Below, piece after piece: positions 18,039-26,913 of a DNA stretch of 64,000 nucleotides (its first letter is position 1; every line of letters begins with the position of its first letter). Below the pieces are notes generated by a model. The model was not told the origin of the DNA, did not search any database, and saw nothing but the letters and a program-made list of their open reading frames with translations. The stretch lies in the NCBI RefSeq assembly GCF_024345975.1, contig NZ_JAGQCD010000005.1, forward strand, positions 1 to 64,000, in the 5' to 3' direction. This DNA comes from Cyanobium sp. Cruz-8D1. Lineage in GTDB: Bacteria > Cyanobacteriota > Cyanobacteriia > PCC-6307 > Cyanobiaceae. Position numbers and translations under genes: made by a program.

Positions 18039-18608
18039 ATGAATCAGTCTCAAAAGCTTTTTATGGCCTGTGGCGATGAGCGCCGAGATGGCTACCTGCA
18101 TGTGGATGCCTTCGCTTCCAGCAATCCAGATATTGTGCATGCGATTGAGCAAACCCCGTGGCCGTTTGATTCTGATCGGTTTTCTGAGATTGTGGTTAAC
18201 CATCTTTCACGAGTTGGCAGGGAAATATACCAGCAGAAATCGATTCTTGGTGAACTCTTCCGTGTCAGTGCTGCTGATGCAACTGTTATTCTCAACTTGC
18301 CCTGGATTAGGCACGATTCTTTTTGGTCAGACCCAACACATGTCCGACCGTATTGTCCGGAGACATTACAGCTTTTATCCAGTCAATATTGTGGTTCCCT
18401 GCGTGAACAAGGAGTCGCCCATACTTCACTCGCTGAGCTTTTTGGTATTAATTTTGAATTGATTTCTATTGTTCAAACTTATGATCCTATTTGGTGGCGC
18501 AAGCTTCAGGCTGGGGAGATCAGCCGTGATCAGCTTCGCGAGGCAGCATCCTTGCACTGGGGTGTTGTGCGCACTTGGACTGCGACATTGCGCGCGGTCA
18601 AGGCGTAG
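18039..18608 (+). CDS. small class I SAM-dependent methyltransferase-like protein
   Basis: This 189-residue protein starts with KLFMACGDERRDGYLHVDAF. That matches the N-terminus of small type-11 methyltransferases found in glycan clusters (usually K-L-N-x-G-C-G then G-Y-x-x-x-D), with Met-Ala-Cys-Gly replacing the usual Gly motif. WPFDSDRFSEIVVNHLSRVG matches the following fPf-d-sFD-x-I-x-x-H region, and HVRPYCPETLQLL is also typical. Upstream in-frame starts exist at 17997 (ATG) and 17973 (TTG). The chosen ATG directly precedes the conserved domain. The sugar substrate is unknown. The gene is AT-rich (24 of 60 bases are G/C at 18181-18240). Confidence 0.7.
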   Translation: MNQSQKLFMACGDERRDGYLHVDAFASSNPDIVHAIEQTPWPFDSDRFSEIVVNHLSRVGREIYQQKSILGELFRVSAADATVILNLPWIRHDSFWSDPTHVRPYCPETLQLLSSQYCGSLREQGVAHTSLAELFGINFELISIVQTYDPIWWRKLQAGEISRDQLREAASLHWGVVRTWTATLRAVKA

Positions 18609-18748
18609 GGAATGACTTCATGTTGGGTAATGCTGGCCCAATTATGTCCAACATCATTTTGCTGACCCGCTGTTCGAAATTACCTGATCGCTAGCAGCGC
18701 ACAGTCTATTCAATAGGTCTGTATTCTCGGTACAGGATGCCTGGCTGT

Positions 18749-20056
18749 TTAAGCTCCATTCATTAAAATCGATTCCAGTTCAGCAGGCGGGCGCAACGGC
18801 TCAGCAGGGTAGATATCTCCTCTGAGAAGCCGATCTATCATCTCAATCTGCTTCGGCAGGCATACGCTATGAAGGTCGTAGCGATCGACAACTGTCTGGC
18901 GAGCTGATCGCCGGAGATGCATGTAGTCTTTGGGATTAGCCAGCACCTTCGCTACAGTCTTAGCTAAAGCTTCGTGATCAAGGAAGTCAACTAGTAATCC
19001 ATTTTCGGCATGTCTAATCATCTCTTGGACTGGTGGCGTGGCTGACCCCACGACCACGCATCCGCAGGCCATCGCCTCAAGCATGCTCCAACTTAGAATA
19101 AATGGTACTGTCAGGTATACATGACAAGCGCTCAGGCGAAAAACACGATGCAGGACGGAATGGGGAACCTGACCCACAAAATGTACTCGTTTTGAATCAA
19201 TTCGACTCGACAACTCCCTCATCATGAACGTTCGCCAGTCCCCACCGTCTGGTGGAGGGCTGCCATATCCTTTTCCATCTCTACCGACGATGATTGCTCT
19301 CATGTTTGGACGGAGCTGTTGCAATAGTGCGAGCATCCGCATAAAGATATGAAAGCCACGGCAAGGCTCCAGGTTGCGACTGACAAATGTCACCACTTCA
19401 TCTCCTGGGCGAAGCACGACTCCATCCCTGGACAAAGTAATCTCACCTGTTTCTCCAGGTGGTTCCTCTGGCGTGATCTTGGTCGTATCTATGCCTTCAT
19501 GGACAACAACAGCGCGATCTCGATAGGCAGTTGGTATTGAGCTCCATTGCCACCATGTTGAGGTAGTCGCACATGTAAAACTATCAAGCGCGAGTAATTG
19601 AAAGTTTCTGCGTATGCGAACACCTGTTACATCCATCCAGGTTGGATGATGAAATTCTTTGTCGAATCCATAGTCTGCCCCTTTAACATTATAAACAAAT
19701 TCCTGATGGTGAATTACGGGTACGCCGGGGAGGATGTCTGCCAATGCCAGCATCTCTCCCCACCCAGAGTGACCGATCACTAGGTCAGGCTCAAAGCCTT
19801 CTCCCATCAATTTCAGGATGGTCTGTGCAACTGCAGCCCCCCTGAGCACTTTGGTTTGACTATCAGATAGCAATGGATGGCATTCGGGAATGATGCCACT
19901 GGGCGCAGGATCGTAGCGGTGAAGGGGGATGCCCGTTAGCTCACTTGCCGTCTCCAAGCCGATGGCAATGACAGTATCGCCTCGATCCCTCAATGCCTGA
20001 GCCAAGTGAAAATACTGGCCTGGGAAGTTTTGGTGCAGAAAAAGTATCTTCGACAT
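18749..20056 (-). CDS. glycosyltransferase family 4 protein
   Basis: This 435-residue protein begins KILFLHQNFPGQYFHLA, typical of a GT4 subgroup. It has a central VIHHQEFVYN segment, FVSRNLEPCRGFHIFM at the start of the C-terminal Rossmann half, VGRDGKGYG, and SWSMLEAMACGCVVVGS near residue 330 as the donor-binding Glu motif. The long insertion containing GADYGFDKEFHH is also characteristic of that subgroup. It is expected to build the surface polysaccharide with the neighbouring enzymes. The gene stands alone on its strand and is moderately AT-rich compared with ribBA to its right. Confidence 0.88.
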   Translation of the reverse strand: MSKILFLHQNFPGQYFHLAQALRDRGDTVIAIGLETASELTGIPLHRYDPAPSGIIPECHPLLSDSQTKVLRGAAVAQTILKLMGEGFEPDLVIGHSGWGEMLALADILPGVPVIHHQEFVYNVKGADYGFDKEFHHPTWMDVTGVRIRRNFQLLALDSFTCATTSTWWQWSSIPTAYRDRAVVVHEGIDTTKITPEEPPGETGEITLSRDGVVLRPGDEVVTFVSRNLEPCRGFHIFMRMLALLQQLRPNMRAIIVGRDGKGYGSPPPDGGDWRTFMMRELSSRIDSKRVHFVGQVPHSVLHRVFRLSACHVYLTVPFILSWSMLEAMACGCVVVGSATPPVQEMIRHAENGLLVDFLDHEALAKTVAKVLANPKDYMHLRRSARQTVVDRYDLHSVCLPKQIEMIDRLLRGDIYPAEPLRPPAELESILMNGA

Positions 20057-20440
20057 GGCGGCTTGGCAGCTGAAACTCAGAATTCAAATCTAAGCCCTGA
20101 TCTTGCCGAAAATCAAGAAGTAGTATCAGCGTGTCCGGCCTGGCTTTTCTTGGTATTTCATGAGTCACATGCTTGTTCGAGCCCCCTGGGCGGACTGCGT
20201 GCGTTGCATGCCAGCATTGGCCAGTCTCGACATGGGTCGAGATGGGTTGACTTGAATTCAGTTCTGCATTCTGGTGATCATCTTGAAATCCTCAGTCGCT
20301 ATGCTTTCGTCTCTGTAATAGTGCCTGACTTTTAGATGGCAATTGCTCCAAGGCCTTTGGGCTTGTATTTGCTTCACTGCCACTCCGCTAAATTCCAAGT
20401 CCGATCGGCCTGGCAGTTTGAGTGGAAGCTCCGGCTCAAT
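20057..20440. other. intergenic region, no gene seen
   Basis: These 384 bases lie upstream of the GT4 gene and downstream of ribBA; both genes are on the minus strand. No convincing ORF, RNA gene or terminator was found. A short inverted repeat, CTCGAC-atgg-GTCGAG, lies near 20226. The segment is AT-richer than ribBA and marks the right edge of the polysaccharide island. Confidence 0.6.
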
Positions 20441-22114
20441 TCAGCGCCACACAACGAATGCCCCCGGTTGCAGGCTAAGTCGCGGGCAGCTTTCGTTTTC
20501 GCCAGGACTGAGGTCCTTCAGATCGCGAAACTCGGCCTCCAGTGTTGCGTTGGGGTGGGTCAGGCGCTGGGCATCGGGGGCCAGCAGCAGCGAAAGGCGC
20601 TGGCTCCCTCCCTGCTGCGTCAACTGCTGCAGGCTGGCGGCTAGGTCGGCGGCGCTGAGCAGGCGGCCGTCTGGGCAGCCCAGCAAGAGCGCCAGCTGCG
20701 GCTGATCAAGCAGGGCTAGCAGGCGGGGATCGCTCTCGCGTTCAAGCAGCAGACCTTGCTCCCTGGTCCACCCACGCAACCTATCGAAGGCCTCACTCAG
20801 ATAAAGGGGGTCCCGCCCATCCCCGCCATCCCAGCCAAGTAATGCTGTCAGTCCGTGGTACTCCTCTTCCATCAGGTGGCCAAGCTTGATTCGCTTGGTT
20901 TGGAGGTAGGCGGCGTTGTGCAGGCCCGGATCCATCACCAGCGGCACCCGATCCTCCACCTGCAGCCCGTAGCCACCGAGGCCGGCGATCTTGCGCGGGT
21001 TGTTGGTGATCAGCCGCAGCCGACGCACACCGAGATCACTGAGGATCTGGGCCCCGACGCCGTAGTTGCGCAGGTCGGCGGCGAAGCCGAGCCGTTCATT
21101 GGCTTCCACCGTGTCGAGGCCGCCATCCTGGAGGCTGTAGGCCTTGAGCTTGTTGATCAGGCCGATGCCGCGGCCTTCCTGGCGCAGGTAGACCACCACC
21201 CCCTCGCCGGCGGCCTCGATCATGCGCAGCGCCGCCTCCAGCTGGGGGCGGCAGTCGCAGCGCAGCGAACCGAAGGCATCGCCGGTGAGGCATTCCGAAT
21301 GCACCCGCACCAGCACCGGTGCCGTCGCCCGCTCCGGATGGCCCTTGACGATCGCCACATGCTCGCTGCCGTCGAGTTCGTTGCGGTAGCCGATCGCCCG
21401 GAAGGAGCCGAAGGCGCTCGGCAGCGTCGCCTCCGCCTGGCGGCGCACGAAGCGTTCGGTGTCGAGCCGGTAGCGGATCAGATCGGCGATCGAAATCAGC
21501 CGCAGGCCATGGCGGTGGGCGTAGTCCACCAGTTGGGGCAGGCGCGCCATCGAGCCATCGGCGTTCTGGATCTCGCAGATCACCCCGGCCGGATACAGGC
21601 CCGCCAGGCGGGCCAGGTCGATCGCCGCCTCGGTGTGGCCGGCCCGCTTGAGCACGCCCCCTTCCCGGGCCCGCAGGGGGAAGATGTGGCCCGGCCGGCG
21701 CAGATCGCCGGGGCGGGTCTCCGGGTGAATCGCCACCTGGATCGTGCGGGCCCGGTCCTCCGCCGAGATGCCCGTGCTCACCCCCCGCTCCGGTCCAGCG
21801 TCGACGCTCACCGTGAAGGCGGTCTGGTTGCTGTCGGTGTTGCGATCCACCATCAGGGGCAGATCGAGGGCATCGAGCCGCTCCCCTTCCATGGCCAGGC
21901 AGATCAGGCCCCGGGCCTCGGTGGCCATGAAATTGATCTGCTGGGGTGTGGCGAACTGGGCCGCACAGATCAGATCGCCTTCGTTCTCCCGGTTCTCGTC
22001 ATCCACCACCACGATCGATTCGCCGTTGCGGATCGCCGCCAGGGCATCGGCGATGGCATCGAAGTGAATTCCCGTGGACTGGCGTGGGCCGGACAGGACG
22101 GTCAAGGGATGCAA
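20441..22114 (-). CDS. ribBA: RibBA: DHBP synthase / GTP cyclohydrolase II
   Basis: This bifunctional riboflavin-synthesis enzyme of 557 residues covers two steps. Residues 1 to about 215 are 3,4-dihydroxy-2-butanone-4-phosphate synthase ([38 protein letters not shown]). Residues of about 216-420 are GTP cyclohydrolase II, with zinc Cys 275, 286 and 288 ([17 protein letters not shown]) and [10 protein letters not shown]. About 135 further residues form a C-terminal extension with no recognised domain, rich in Leu and Gln. The start is TTG; no ATG or GTG lies in a better position. The gene is transcribed away from argC across 110 bases. Confidence 0.95.
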   Translation of the reverse strand: MHPLTVLSGPRQSTGIHFDAIADALAAIRNGESIVVVDDENRENEGDLICAAQFATPQQINFMATEARGLICLAMEGERLDALDLPLMVDRNTDSNQTAFTVSVDAGPERGVSTGISAEDRARTIQVAIHPETRPGDLRRPGHIFPLRAREGGVLKRAGHTEAAIDLARLAGLYPAGVICEIQNADGSMARLPQLVDYAHRHGLRLISIADLIRYRLDTERFVRRQAEATLPSAFGSFRAIGYRNELDGSEHVAIVKGHPERATAPVLVRVHSECLTGDAFGSLRCDCRPQLEAALRMIEAAGEGVVVYLRQEGRGIGLINKLKAYSLQDGGLDTVEANERLGFAADLRNYGVGAQILSDLGVRRLRLITNNPRKIAGLGGYGLQVEDRVPLVMDPGLHNAAYLQTKRIKLGHLMEEEYHGLTALLGWDGGDGRDPLYLSEAFDRLRGWTREQGLLLERESDPRLLALLDQPQLALLLGCPDGRLLSAADLAASLQQLTQQGGSQRLSLLLAPDAQRLTHPNATLEAEFRDLKDLSPGENESCPRLSLQPGAFVVWR

Positions 22115-22224
22115 AGGAAGGGGAAGGCCGGCGCCCGCAGGGGCGCTGGACGTGGCCGATCCCTGAAAGGATCGAAGCTCATTTATAGGGTGCCGGTACG
22201 ATCCAGCGTTCTTCGGCGTTCCGC
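22115..22224. promoter_or_regulatory. ribBA-argC divergent promoter region with perfect inverted repeat
   Basis: An inverted repeat, CGATCC-ctgaaa-GGATCG, occupies 22157-22174. A -10-like TTATAG lies at 22184-22189, about 36 bases before the argC start codon. The repeat covers the spacer and -35 position of that putative promoter, which would suit an operator. This is inferred from position alone. Confidence 0.35.
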
Positions 22225-23289
22225 ATGGCTGGACAGCGCGTTGCGGTGATCGGTGCCAGCGGCTACGGGGGACTGCAGACCCTCAGGCTGCTGCAGGACC
22301 ACCCCCATCTCTCGGTGAGCTTTCTGGGCGGGGAGCGCAGCACGGGCAAGCGCTGGAGCGAACTGGTGCCCTTCCTGCCCCTGGCCGACGACCTGGTGGT
22401 GCGCGCGCCGGACCCGGACGCGATCGCCGCCGCCGCCGATCTGGCCGTGCTGAGCCTGCCGAACGGCCTGGCGGCCACTCTGGTGCCCGACCTGCTGCAG
22501 CGCGGCGTCAAGGTGGTGGACCTCTCGGCCGACTACCGCTACCGCTCCCTGGCCCGCTGGCAGGAGGTCTACGCCGCCGAAGCCCGCCAGGTGACCCGCC
22601 AGGACGGCGAGCTCTGCCAGGAGGCGGTGTATGGGCTGGTGGAGGTGGCCGAGGCCCGTATCCGCGAGGCCCGCCTGGTGGCGGCCCCCGGGTGTTTCCC
22701 CACGGCCAGCCTGCTGGCCCTGCTGCCGTTCCTCGAGCAGGGCCTGATCGAGACGGGCGGCATTGTCATCGATGCCAAGACCGGCACCTCCGGCGGTGGC
22801 CGGGCGGCCAAGGAAAACCTGCTGCTGGCCGAAGCCGCCGAAGCGGTGGCCCCCTACGGGGTGGTGGGCCATCGCCACACCAGTGAGATCGAGCAACTGG
22901 CGGCCCAGGCGGCGGGCCAGCCGATCCAGCTGCAGTTCACCCCCCACCTGATGCCGATGGTGCGCGGCCTGCTGGCCACGGTCTACGGCCGCCTGCGGGA
23001 CCCCGGCCTGACGGCCGAGGACTGCACGACCCTGCTGAAGGCCTCCTACCGCCACAGCCCCAGCGTGCAGGTGCTGCCGGTGGGGGTGTACCCCTCCACC
23101 AAGTGGGTGCGCAACACCAACCGCTGCCTGCTCTCGGTGCAGGTCGACCTGCGCACCGGCCAGCTGATCGTGATGAGCGCCATCGACAACCTGCTCAAGG
23201 GCCAGGCCGGCCAGGGGGTGCAGTGCCTCAACCTGCTCAGCGGCCTGGAGGCGGGAACCGGCCTGCCGCTGCTGCCCTTCTACCCCTGA
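22225..23289 (+). CDS. argC: N-acetyl-gamma-glutamyl-phosphate reductase
   Basis: This 354-residue enzyme catalyses the third step of arginine synthesis, the NADPH-dependent reduction of N-acetylglutamyl phosphate to the semialdehyde. It has an N-terminal nucleotide-binding loop [11 protein letters not shown], the active-site Cys in APGCFPTAS (near residue 156), the GTSGGGR loop, and the HRHTSEIEQ and [11 protein letters not shown] motifs of the dimerisation domain. Length is normal for the family. The stop codon overlaps the convergent purN gene by 10 bases. Confidence 0.97.
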   Translation: MAGQRVAVIGASGYGGLQTLRLLQDHPHLSVSFLGGERSTGKRWSELVPFLPLADDLVVRAPDPDAIAAAADLAVLSLPNGLAATLVPDLLQRGVKVVDLSADYRYRSLARWQEVYAAEARQVTRQDGELCQEAVYGLVEVAEARIREARLVAAPGCFPTASLLALLPFLEQGLIETGGIVIDAKTGTSGGGRAAKENLLLAEAAEAVAPYGVVGHRHTSEIEQLAAQAAGQPIQLQFTPHLMPMVRGLLATVYGRLRDPGLTAEDCTTLLKASYRHSPSVQVLPVGVYPSTKWVRNTNRCLLSVQVDLRTGQLIVMSAIDNLLKGQAGQGVQCLNLLSGLEAGTGLPLLPFYP

Positions 23290-23939
23290 GCCAGCCGCTG
23301 GGCGGCCAGGCTCACAGCCAACGGCAGGATCCGATGCTCCTGAACCTGGATGCGGGCGTGCAGCCGCTGCCGGTCATCCCCCGCCAGCACCGGCACGGCC
23401 GCCTGCACCAGAATCGGTCCGGCATCCACGTCGGCCGTCACCAGGTGGGCGGTGCAGCCCGCCAGGGTGACCCCGGCGGCCAGGGCTTCCGCCACCCCAT
23501 CGGCGCCGCGGAAGCTGGGCAGCAGGGAGGGGTGGATGTTCACCAGCCGATCCGGGAAGGCTTCGATCAGCACGGCGGTGACGATGCGCATCCAGCCCGC
23601 CATCACCACCAGATCGACCCGGTGCTCCCGGAACAGGGTGATCAGGGCCGCGTCGAGGGCCTGCCGCGACGGCTGGCGGCGGTGGTCGATCACCTGGCAG
23701 GGGATGCCGAGCCGTTCGGCCCGGCCCAGGGCTCCGCAACCCTCCCGGTTCACCGCCAGAACGACCACCTGGCCCTGCAGTCGCCCCTGCGCGCAGGCCT
23801 CCACCAGGGCTTCGAAGTTGCTTCCTTCGCCGGACGCCATCACCGCCAGTCGCAGCGGGGCCCCACCGGCCGGGAGCCGCTGTGGCCATGGCCACTGGAG
23901 AGATCCGCTGGGATCGCTATGGTCGGCTGAATCGGGCAT
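23280..23939 (-). CDS. purN: phosphoribosylglycinamide formyltransferase
   Basis: This protein of about 219 residues transfers a formyl group from 10-formyl-THF to GAR in purine synthesis. It shows LAVMASGEGSNFEAL (phosphate-binding loop), VVMAGWMRI, the catalytic NIHPSLLPSFRG and TADVDAGPILVQ. The family core begins about 30 residues after the chosen Met, so the true start lies between 23939 and 23948. A start further out would run into the divergent DUF1257-like gene, whose ATG is only 7 bases away from 23939. Confidence 0.94.
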   Translation of the reverse strand: MPDSADHSDPSGSLQWPWPQRLPAGGAPLRLAVMASGEGSNFEALVEACAQGRLQGQVVVLAVNREGCGALGRAERLGIPCQVIDHRRQPSRQALDAALITLFREHRVDLVVMAGWMRIVTAVLIEAFPDRLVNIHPSLLPSFRGADGVAEALAAGVTLAGCTAHLVTADVDAGPILVQAAVPVLAGDDRQRLHARIQVQEHRILPLAVSLAAQRLAQG

Positions 23940-23946
23940 TGCGTCC

Positions 23947-24291
23947 ATGTCCCATCTCTCCATCCTGCCCACCGTGCTGCGGGATGAGGATCTGCTGGGG
24001 GCCACACTTTCCACCCTCAAGCTTCCCTGGCGCCACGGCGGTGAACTCGCCGGTTTCGGTGACGAGCGCCTGGCGGTGACGCTGCAGGTGCAGTTGCAGG
24101 ACGGTCAGTCCCTGGGATGGACCCGCCAGGCGGATGGCTCGCTGGCCCTGGTGGGCGATCTCCAGCGCCTCAGTCGCAGCACCGCGCTGCAGAGCCTGCT
24201 GGGCCGGATCACCCGCGCCTACGCCGCCAGAGCGGCCCTCCAGGAGGCCAGCCTGGCTCTTCCCACGGCGTCGATCGAGCTCCGTGTCTGA
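23947..24291 (+). CDS. DUF1257 / Ycf35-like protein
   Basis: This 114-residue protein has the Ycf35-like start MSHLSILPTVLRD, a central beta region (VTLQVQLQDGQSLGWTRQADGSLALVGDL) and the end helix LGRITRAYAARAAL, which matches the family's I-T-x-x-Y-A segment. The function is unknown; the family is common in cyanobacteria and plastid genomes. The start codon lies 7 bases from that of divergent purN. The stop codon overlaps the start of the M61 peptidase gene, so the two are probably translated together. Confidence 0.75.
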   Translation: MSHLSILPTVLRDEDLLGATLSTLKLPWRHGGELAGFGDERLAVTLQVQLQDGQSLGWTRQADGSLALVGDLQRLSRSTALQSLLGRITRAYAARAALQEASLALPTASIELRV

Positions 24292-26032
24292 CGACCCACC
24301 CCTTCGTGATCCGGCCGCCGGGCCGATCGTCCAGCTCGATCTGCGTGAACCCCACCGCCACCTGGTCAGGGTCACGCTCCAGCTCACACCCCGTTGCCTG
24401 CAGCCGGAGCTGCGCCTGCCCGCCTGGACCCCGGGCTCGTACCTGATCCGTGACTACGTCCGGAACCTGGAGGCCCTGGAGGTGCACCAGGGGGGCGTCC
24501 CCGTGGCCAGCACGCGAACGGCGCAGGCCTGCTGGTGTCTGGATCTCAGCAGCCTGGCGCCGCTCGTGGTTCGCTACCGCCTCCAGGCCACCGAGCTGAG
24601 CGTGCGCACCTGCCACCTCAGCGCCGACCATGGCTTTCTGGCCCTGGCCGGGGTGGTCCTGCAGGTGAGCGGCGAACGCTGGCACCCGCACCGGCTCGCG
24701 TTGCAACTGCCCGAGGGCTGGCAGGCCTTCGTTCCCCTGCCCAGCGCCGGCGCCAACGCCTGGATCGCCCCAGACTTCGACCGCCTCATCGACAGTCCCA
24801 TCGAGGCCGGCCCCCATCCCTGCCACCGGTTCAGCGTCGCTGACGTGCCCCACCGTTGGGTCACCTGGGGCGCCGACCTGCCCGCCGACGATCCCCTCTG
24901 GCTCGCCGATGTGGAGCGGGTCGCCCTGGCCTGCTGCCGCCTGGTCGGGGAGCCGGCGCCCGCGAGCGACAACTACCTGTTCGTGCTGCATCTGTTGGCC
25001 GAGGCCTACGGCGGCCTCGAACACGACCACAGCTGCGTGCTCCAGTTCGGGCGCCGGGCCCTGGCGGCGCCAGGCGGTCGTCGCAAGCTGCTGCAACTGG
25101 TGGCCCATGAGTATCTCCACCAATGGAATGTGCGCCGCCTCAGGCCCGCCGAGCTCACCCCCATCGACTACGACCGGGCCGCGATCGTGCCTGGTCTGTG
25201 GTTTGCCGAAGGCGTCACCTCCTACCTCGACCTGCTGCTGCCCCTGGCGGCCGGCCTGGGCACGGAGGCCGAACTGCTCGAAGACCTGGGGGCCGACCTC
25301 AGCCGTTACCTGCTCACCCCCGGTCGCCGGGTGCAGGGGTTGCGGCAAAGCGCCGAAGAGGCCTGGGTAAAGCTCTACCGCCAGGACGCCTCCTCCGCCG
25401 ACAGCCAGATCAGCTACTACCTCAAGGGGGCCGTGGTCGCCCTGGTGCTCGACCTGCACCTGCGGCGGCAGGGGTCGTGCCTGGCCGTGGTGCTGCGGGC
25501 CCTCTGGCGCCGTCATGGGGCCTGGGGCCGGGGTTACCGGAACGACGACCTGATCGCCGCCTTCGCCGACCAGGCCGCCGACCTGGCCGAGCTGCTGCCC
25601 CACTGGCTGGAGAGCAGCGACGACCCCGACCTGGCCAGCTACCTGGCTGACGTGGGCCTGGCCCTGGTGCCGAAGCCCGCGACGGAGCCGTTCTTCGGCT
25701 GGCAGCTCGAGGACGCCGCCGACAGGCCGATGCAGCTGAAACGGGTGCACAGGGACGGCCCGGCGGAACGGTCGCACCTGCAGAGCGGCGATGAGCTGCT
25801 GGCCCTCGACGGTGTGCGGCTGCGCCGGCCGGACGACCTCAGCCTGGCCATCGGCCCCGCCGCGCCGCCGGCGGAACGGGTGTTGCTCTACTGCCGTGAT
25901 GGCCTGGTGCGCAGCACCGGGCTGTGGCCCGACCCCCCGGCCGTGGCCAGCTGGCAGCTGCTGATCGACCCCCTGCTGACCAACGACCGTACGGGTCTGA
26001 ACCGGCGGCGTTGGCTGTCCCTCGAGCCATGA
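24284..26032 (+). CDS. M61-family metallopeptidase with C-terminal PDZ domain
   Basis: This protein of about 582 residues starts with GTG and overlaps the previous gene by 8 bases. It resembles the M61 glycyl aminopeptidases. It has an N-terminal beta domain with LPAWTPGSYLIRDY, the zinc motif HEYLHQWNVRRLRP with HEYLH at about 275-279, a third ligand in LWFAEGVTSYLD, and a C-terminal PDZ-like domain (HRDGPAERSHLQSGDELLALDG). No signal peptide is visible, so it is probably cytoplasmic. It may release N-terminal Gly or Ala from peptides. The stop codon overlaps the next start by four bases (ATGA). Confidence 0.92.
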   Translation: MSDDPPLRDPAAGPIVQLDLREPHRHLVRVTLQLTPRCLQPELRLPAWTPGSYLIRDYVRNLEALEVHQGGVPVASTRTAQACWCLDLSSLAPLVVRYRLQATELSVRTCHLSADHGFLALAGVVLQVSGERWHPHRLALQLPEGWQAFVPLPSAGANAWIAPDFDRLIDSPIEAGPHPCHRFSVADVPHRWVTWGADLPADDPLWLADVERVALACCRLVGEPAPASDNYLFVLHLLAEAYGGLEHDHSCVLQFGRRALAAPGGRRKLLQLVAHEYLHQWNVRRLRPAELTPIDYDRAAIVPGLWFAEGVTSYLDLLLPLAAGLGTEAELLEDLGADLSRYLLTPGRRVQGLRQSAEEAWVKLYRQDASSADSQISYYLKGAVVALVLDLHLRRQGSCLAVVLRALWRRHGAWGRGYRNDDLIAAFADQAADLAELLPHWLESSDDPDLASYLADVGLALVPKPATEPFFGWQLEDAADRPMQLKRVHRDGPAERSHLQSGDELLALDGVRLRRPDDLSLAIGPAAPPAERVLLYCRDGLVRSTGLWPDPPAVASWQLLIDPLLTNDRTGLNRRRWLSLEP

Positions 26033-26907
26033 GTTCGTCCCTGCGTCCCCTGGTCCTGGCGGTGGCCGGCGCGGGTGTGCTGAGCCTCGGTGGTCTCACC
26101 TGGCTGGGCCGCGACCTGTTCGGCGCCCCGGGCAATGCCGGCGGCCGTGCCTCCCTGCTCGACCTGCTGGACGAGGTGCGCCAGTCCCCGGGCGCCGGCG
26201 GACAGCTGCAGCCGCCCCCGGCGGCCCAGGTCCTGCCGCCACCCCAGGCGGCCTGGCGCGCTCCGCTGGGGGGCGCCTGTCAGGCCGACCCGCTGCTGCG
26301 CAGCCGCCTGCTCGCCCTGGCGGAACGCCTCCGTTACGAGACCACCCGGCTGCGCATCGATCCGAGCAACTACGGCGAGCGCTTTCGCCAGGATGTCTTC
26401 GGCCAGCCGCTGGATCCCACGCCCCAGGTCGTCGTGCTGCATGAGACCGTCTACGGCATCAACTCGGCGATCAACACCTTCATGACGCCCCATCCCCGCG
26501 ACGAAGACCAGGTGAGTTACCACACCCTGATCGGTCTCGACGGCCGGGTGGTGGAAGTGCTTGATCCCTCCAAACGGGCCTTCGGGTCGGGCAATTCCGC
26601 CTTCAACGGCCGCTGGGTGGTGACCAACCCGGAGGTGGGAGGCTCGATCAACAACTTCTCCCTGCACCTGAGCCTGGAAACTCCCCTGGATGGGGAGAAC
26701 CAGGACAGGGCCCACAGCGGTTACACCGCCGCCCAGTACGACGCGCTGGCGATCGTCCTGGGCCGCTGGATGCGCCGCTACGGCATTCCGGCCAGCAACA
26801 TCACCACCCACCAGCACGTGGATCTGGGTGGAGAACGGATGGATCCCCGCAGTTTTGAGTGGCGCGAGCTGCAGCTTCGGCTGGCCGCCATCGGCGTCCT
26901 CTGCTGA
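26029..26907 (+). CDS. N-acetylmuramoyl-L-alanine amidase (Amidase_2 / PGRP-like)
   Basis: This 292-residue protein has an N-terminal hydrophobic segment (residues of about 5-28: LRPLVLAVAGAGVLSL), so it is a periplasmic or membrane-anchored protein. A Pro-rich linker lies at 55-80. The amidase domain shows VVVLHETVYG (first zinc His near residue 137), VSYHTLIGLDGRV, NNFSLHLSLE and ITTHQHVDLGGERMDPRSF, which match the zinc and substrate positions of AmpD/PGRP-type enzymes. It should cleave the muramic acid-alanine bond of peptidoglycan. It is coupled to the M61 peptidase gene by an ATGA overlap. Confidence 0.9.
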   Translation: MSSSLRPLVLAVAGAGVLSLGGLTWLGRDLFGAPGNAGGRASLLDLLDEVRQSPGAGGQLQPPPAAQVLPPPQAAWRAPLGGACQADPLLRSRLLALAERLRYETTRLRIDPSNYGERFRQDVFGQPLDPTPQVVVLHETVYGINSAINTFMTPHPRDEDQVSYHTLIGLDGRVVEVLDPSKRAFGSGNSAFNGRWVVTNPEVGGSINNFSLHLSLETPLDGENQDRAHSGYTAAQYDALAIVLGRWMRRYGIPASNITTHQHVDLGGERMDPRSFEWRELQLRLAAIGVLC

Positions 26908-26913
26908 TCGGGC

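Noticed and set aside
20160-20200. tRNA-like T-loop (gttcgagcc)
   Set aside because: No acceptor, D or anticodon stems can be formed around it.
20855-22249. 464-codon plus-strand open frame opposite ribBA
   Set aside because: RibBA motifs are all on the minus strand, and the frame overlaps the argC promoter and start.
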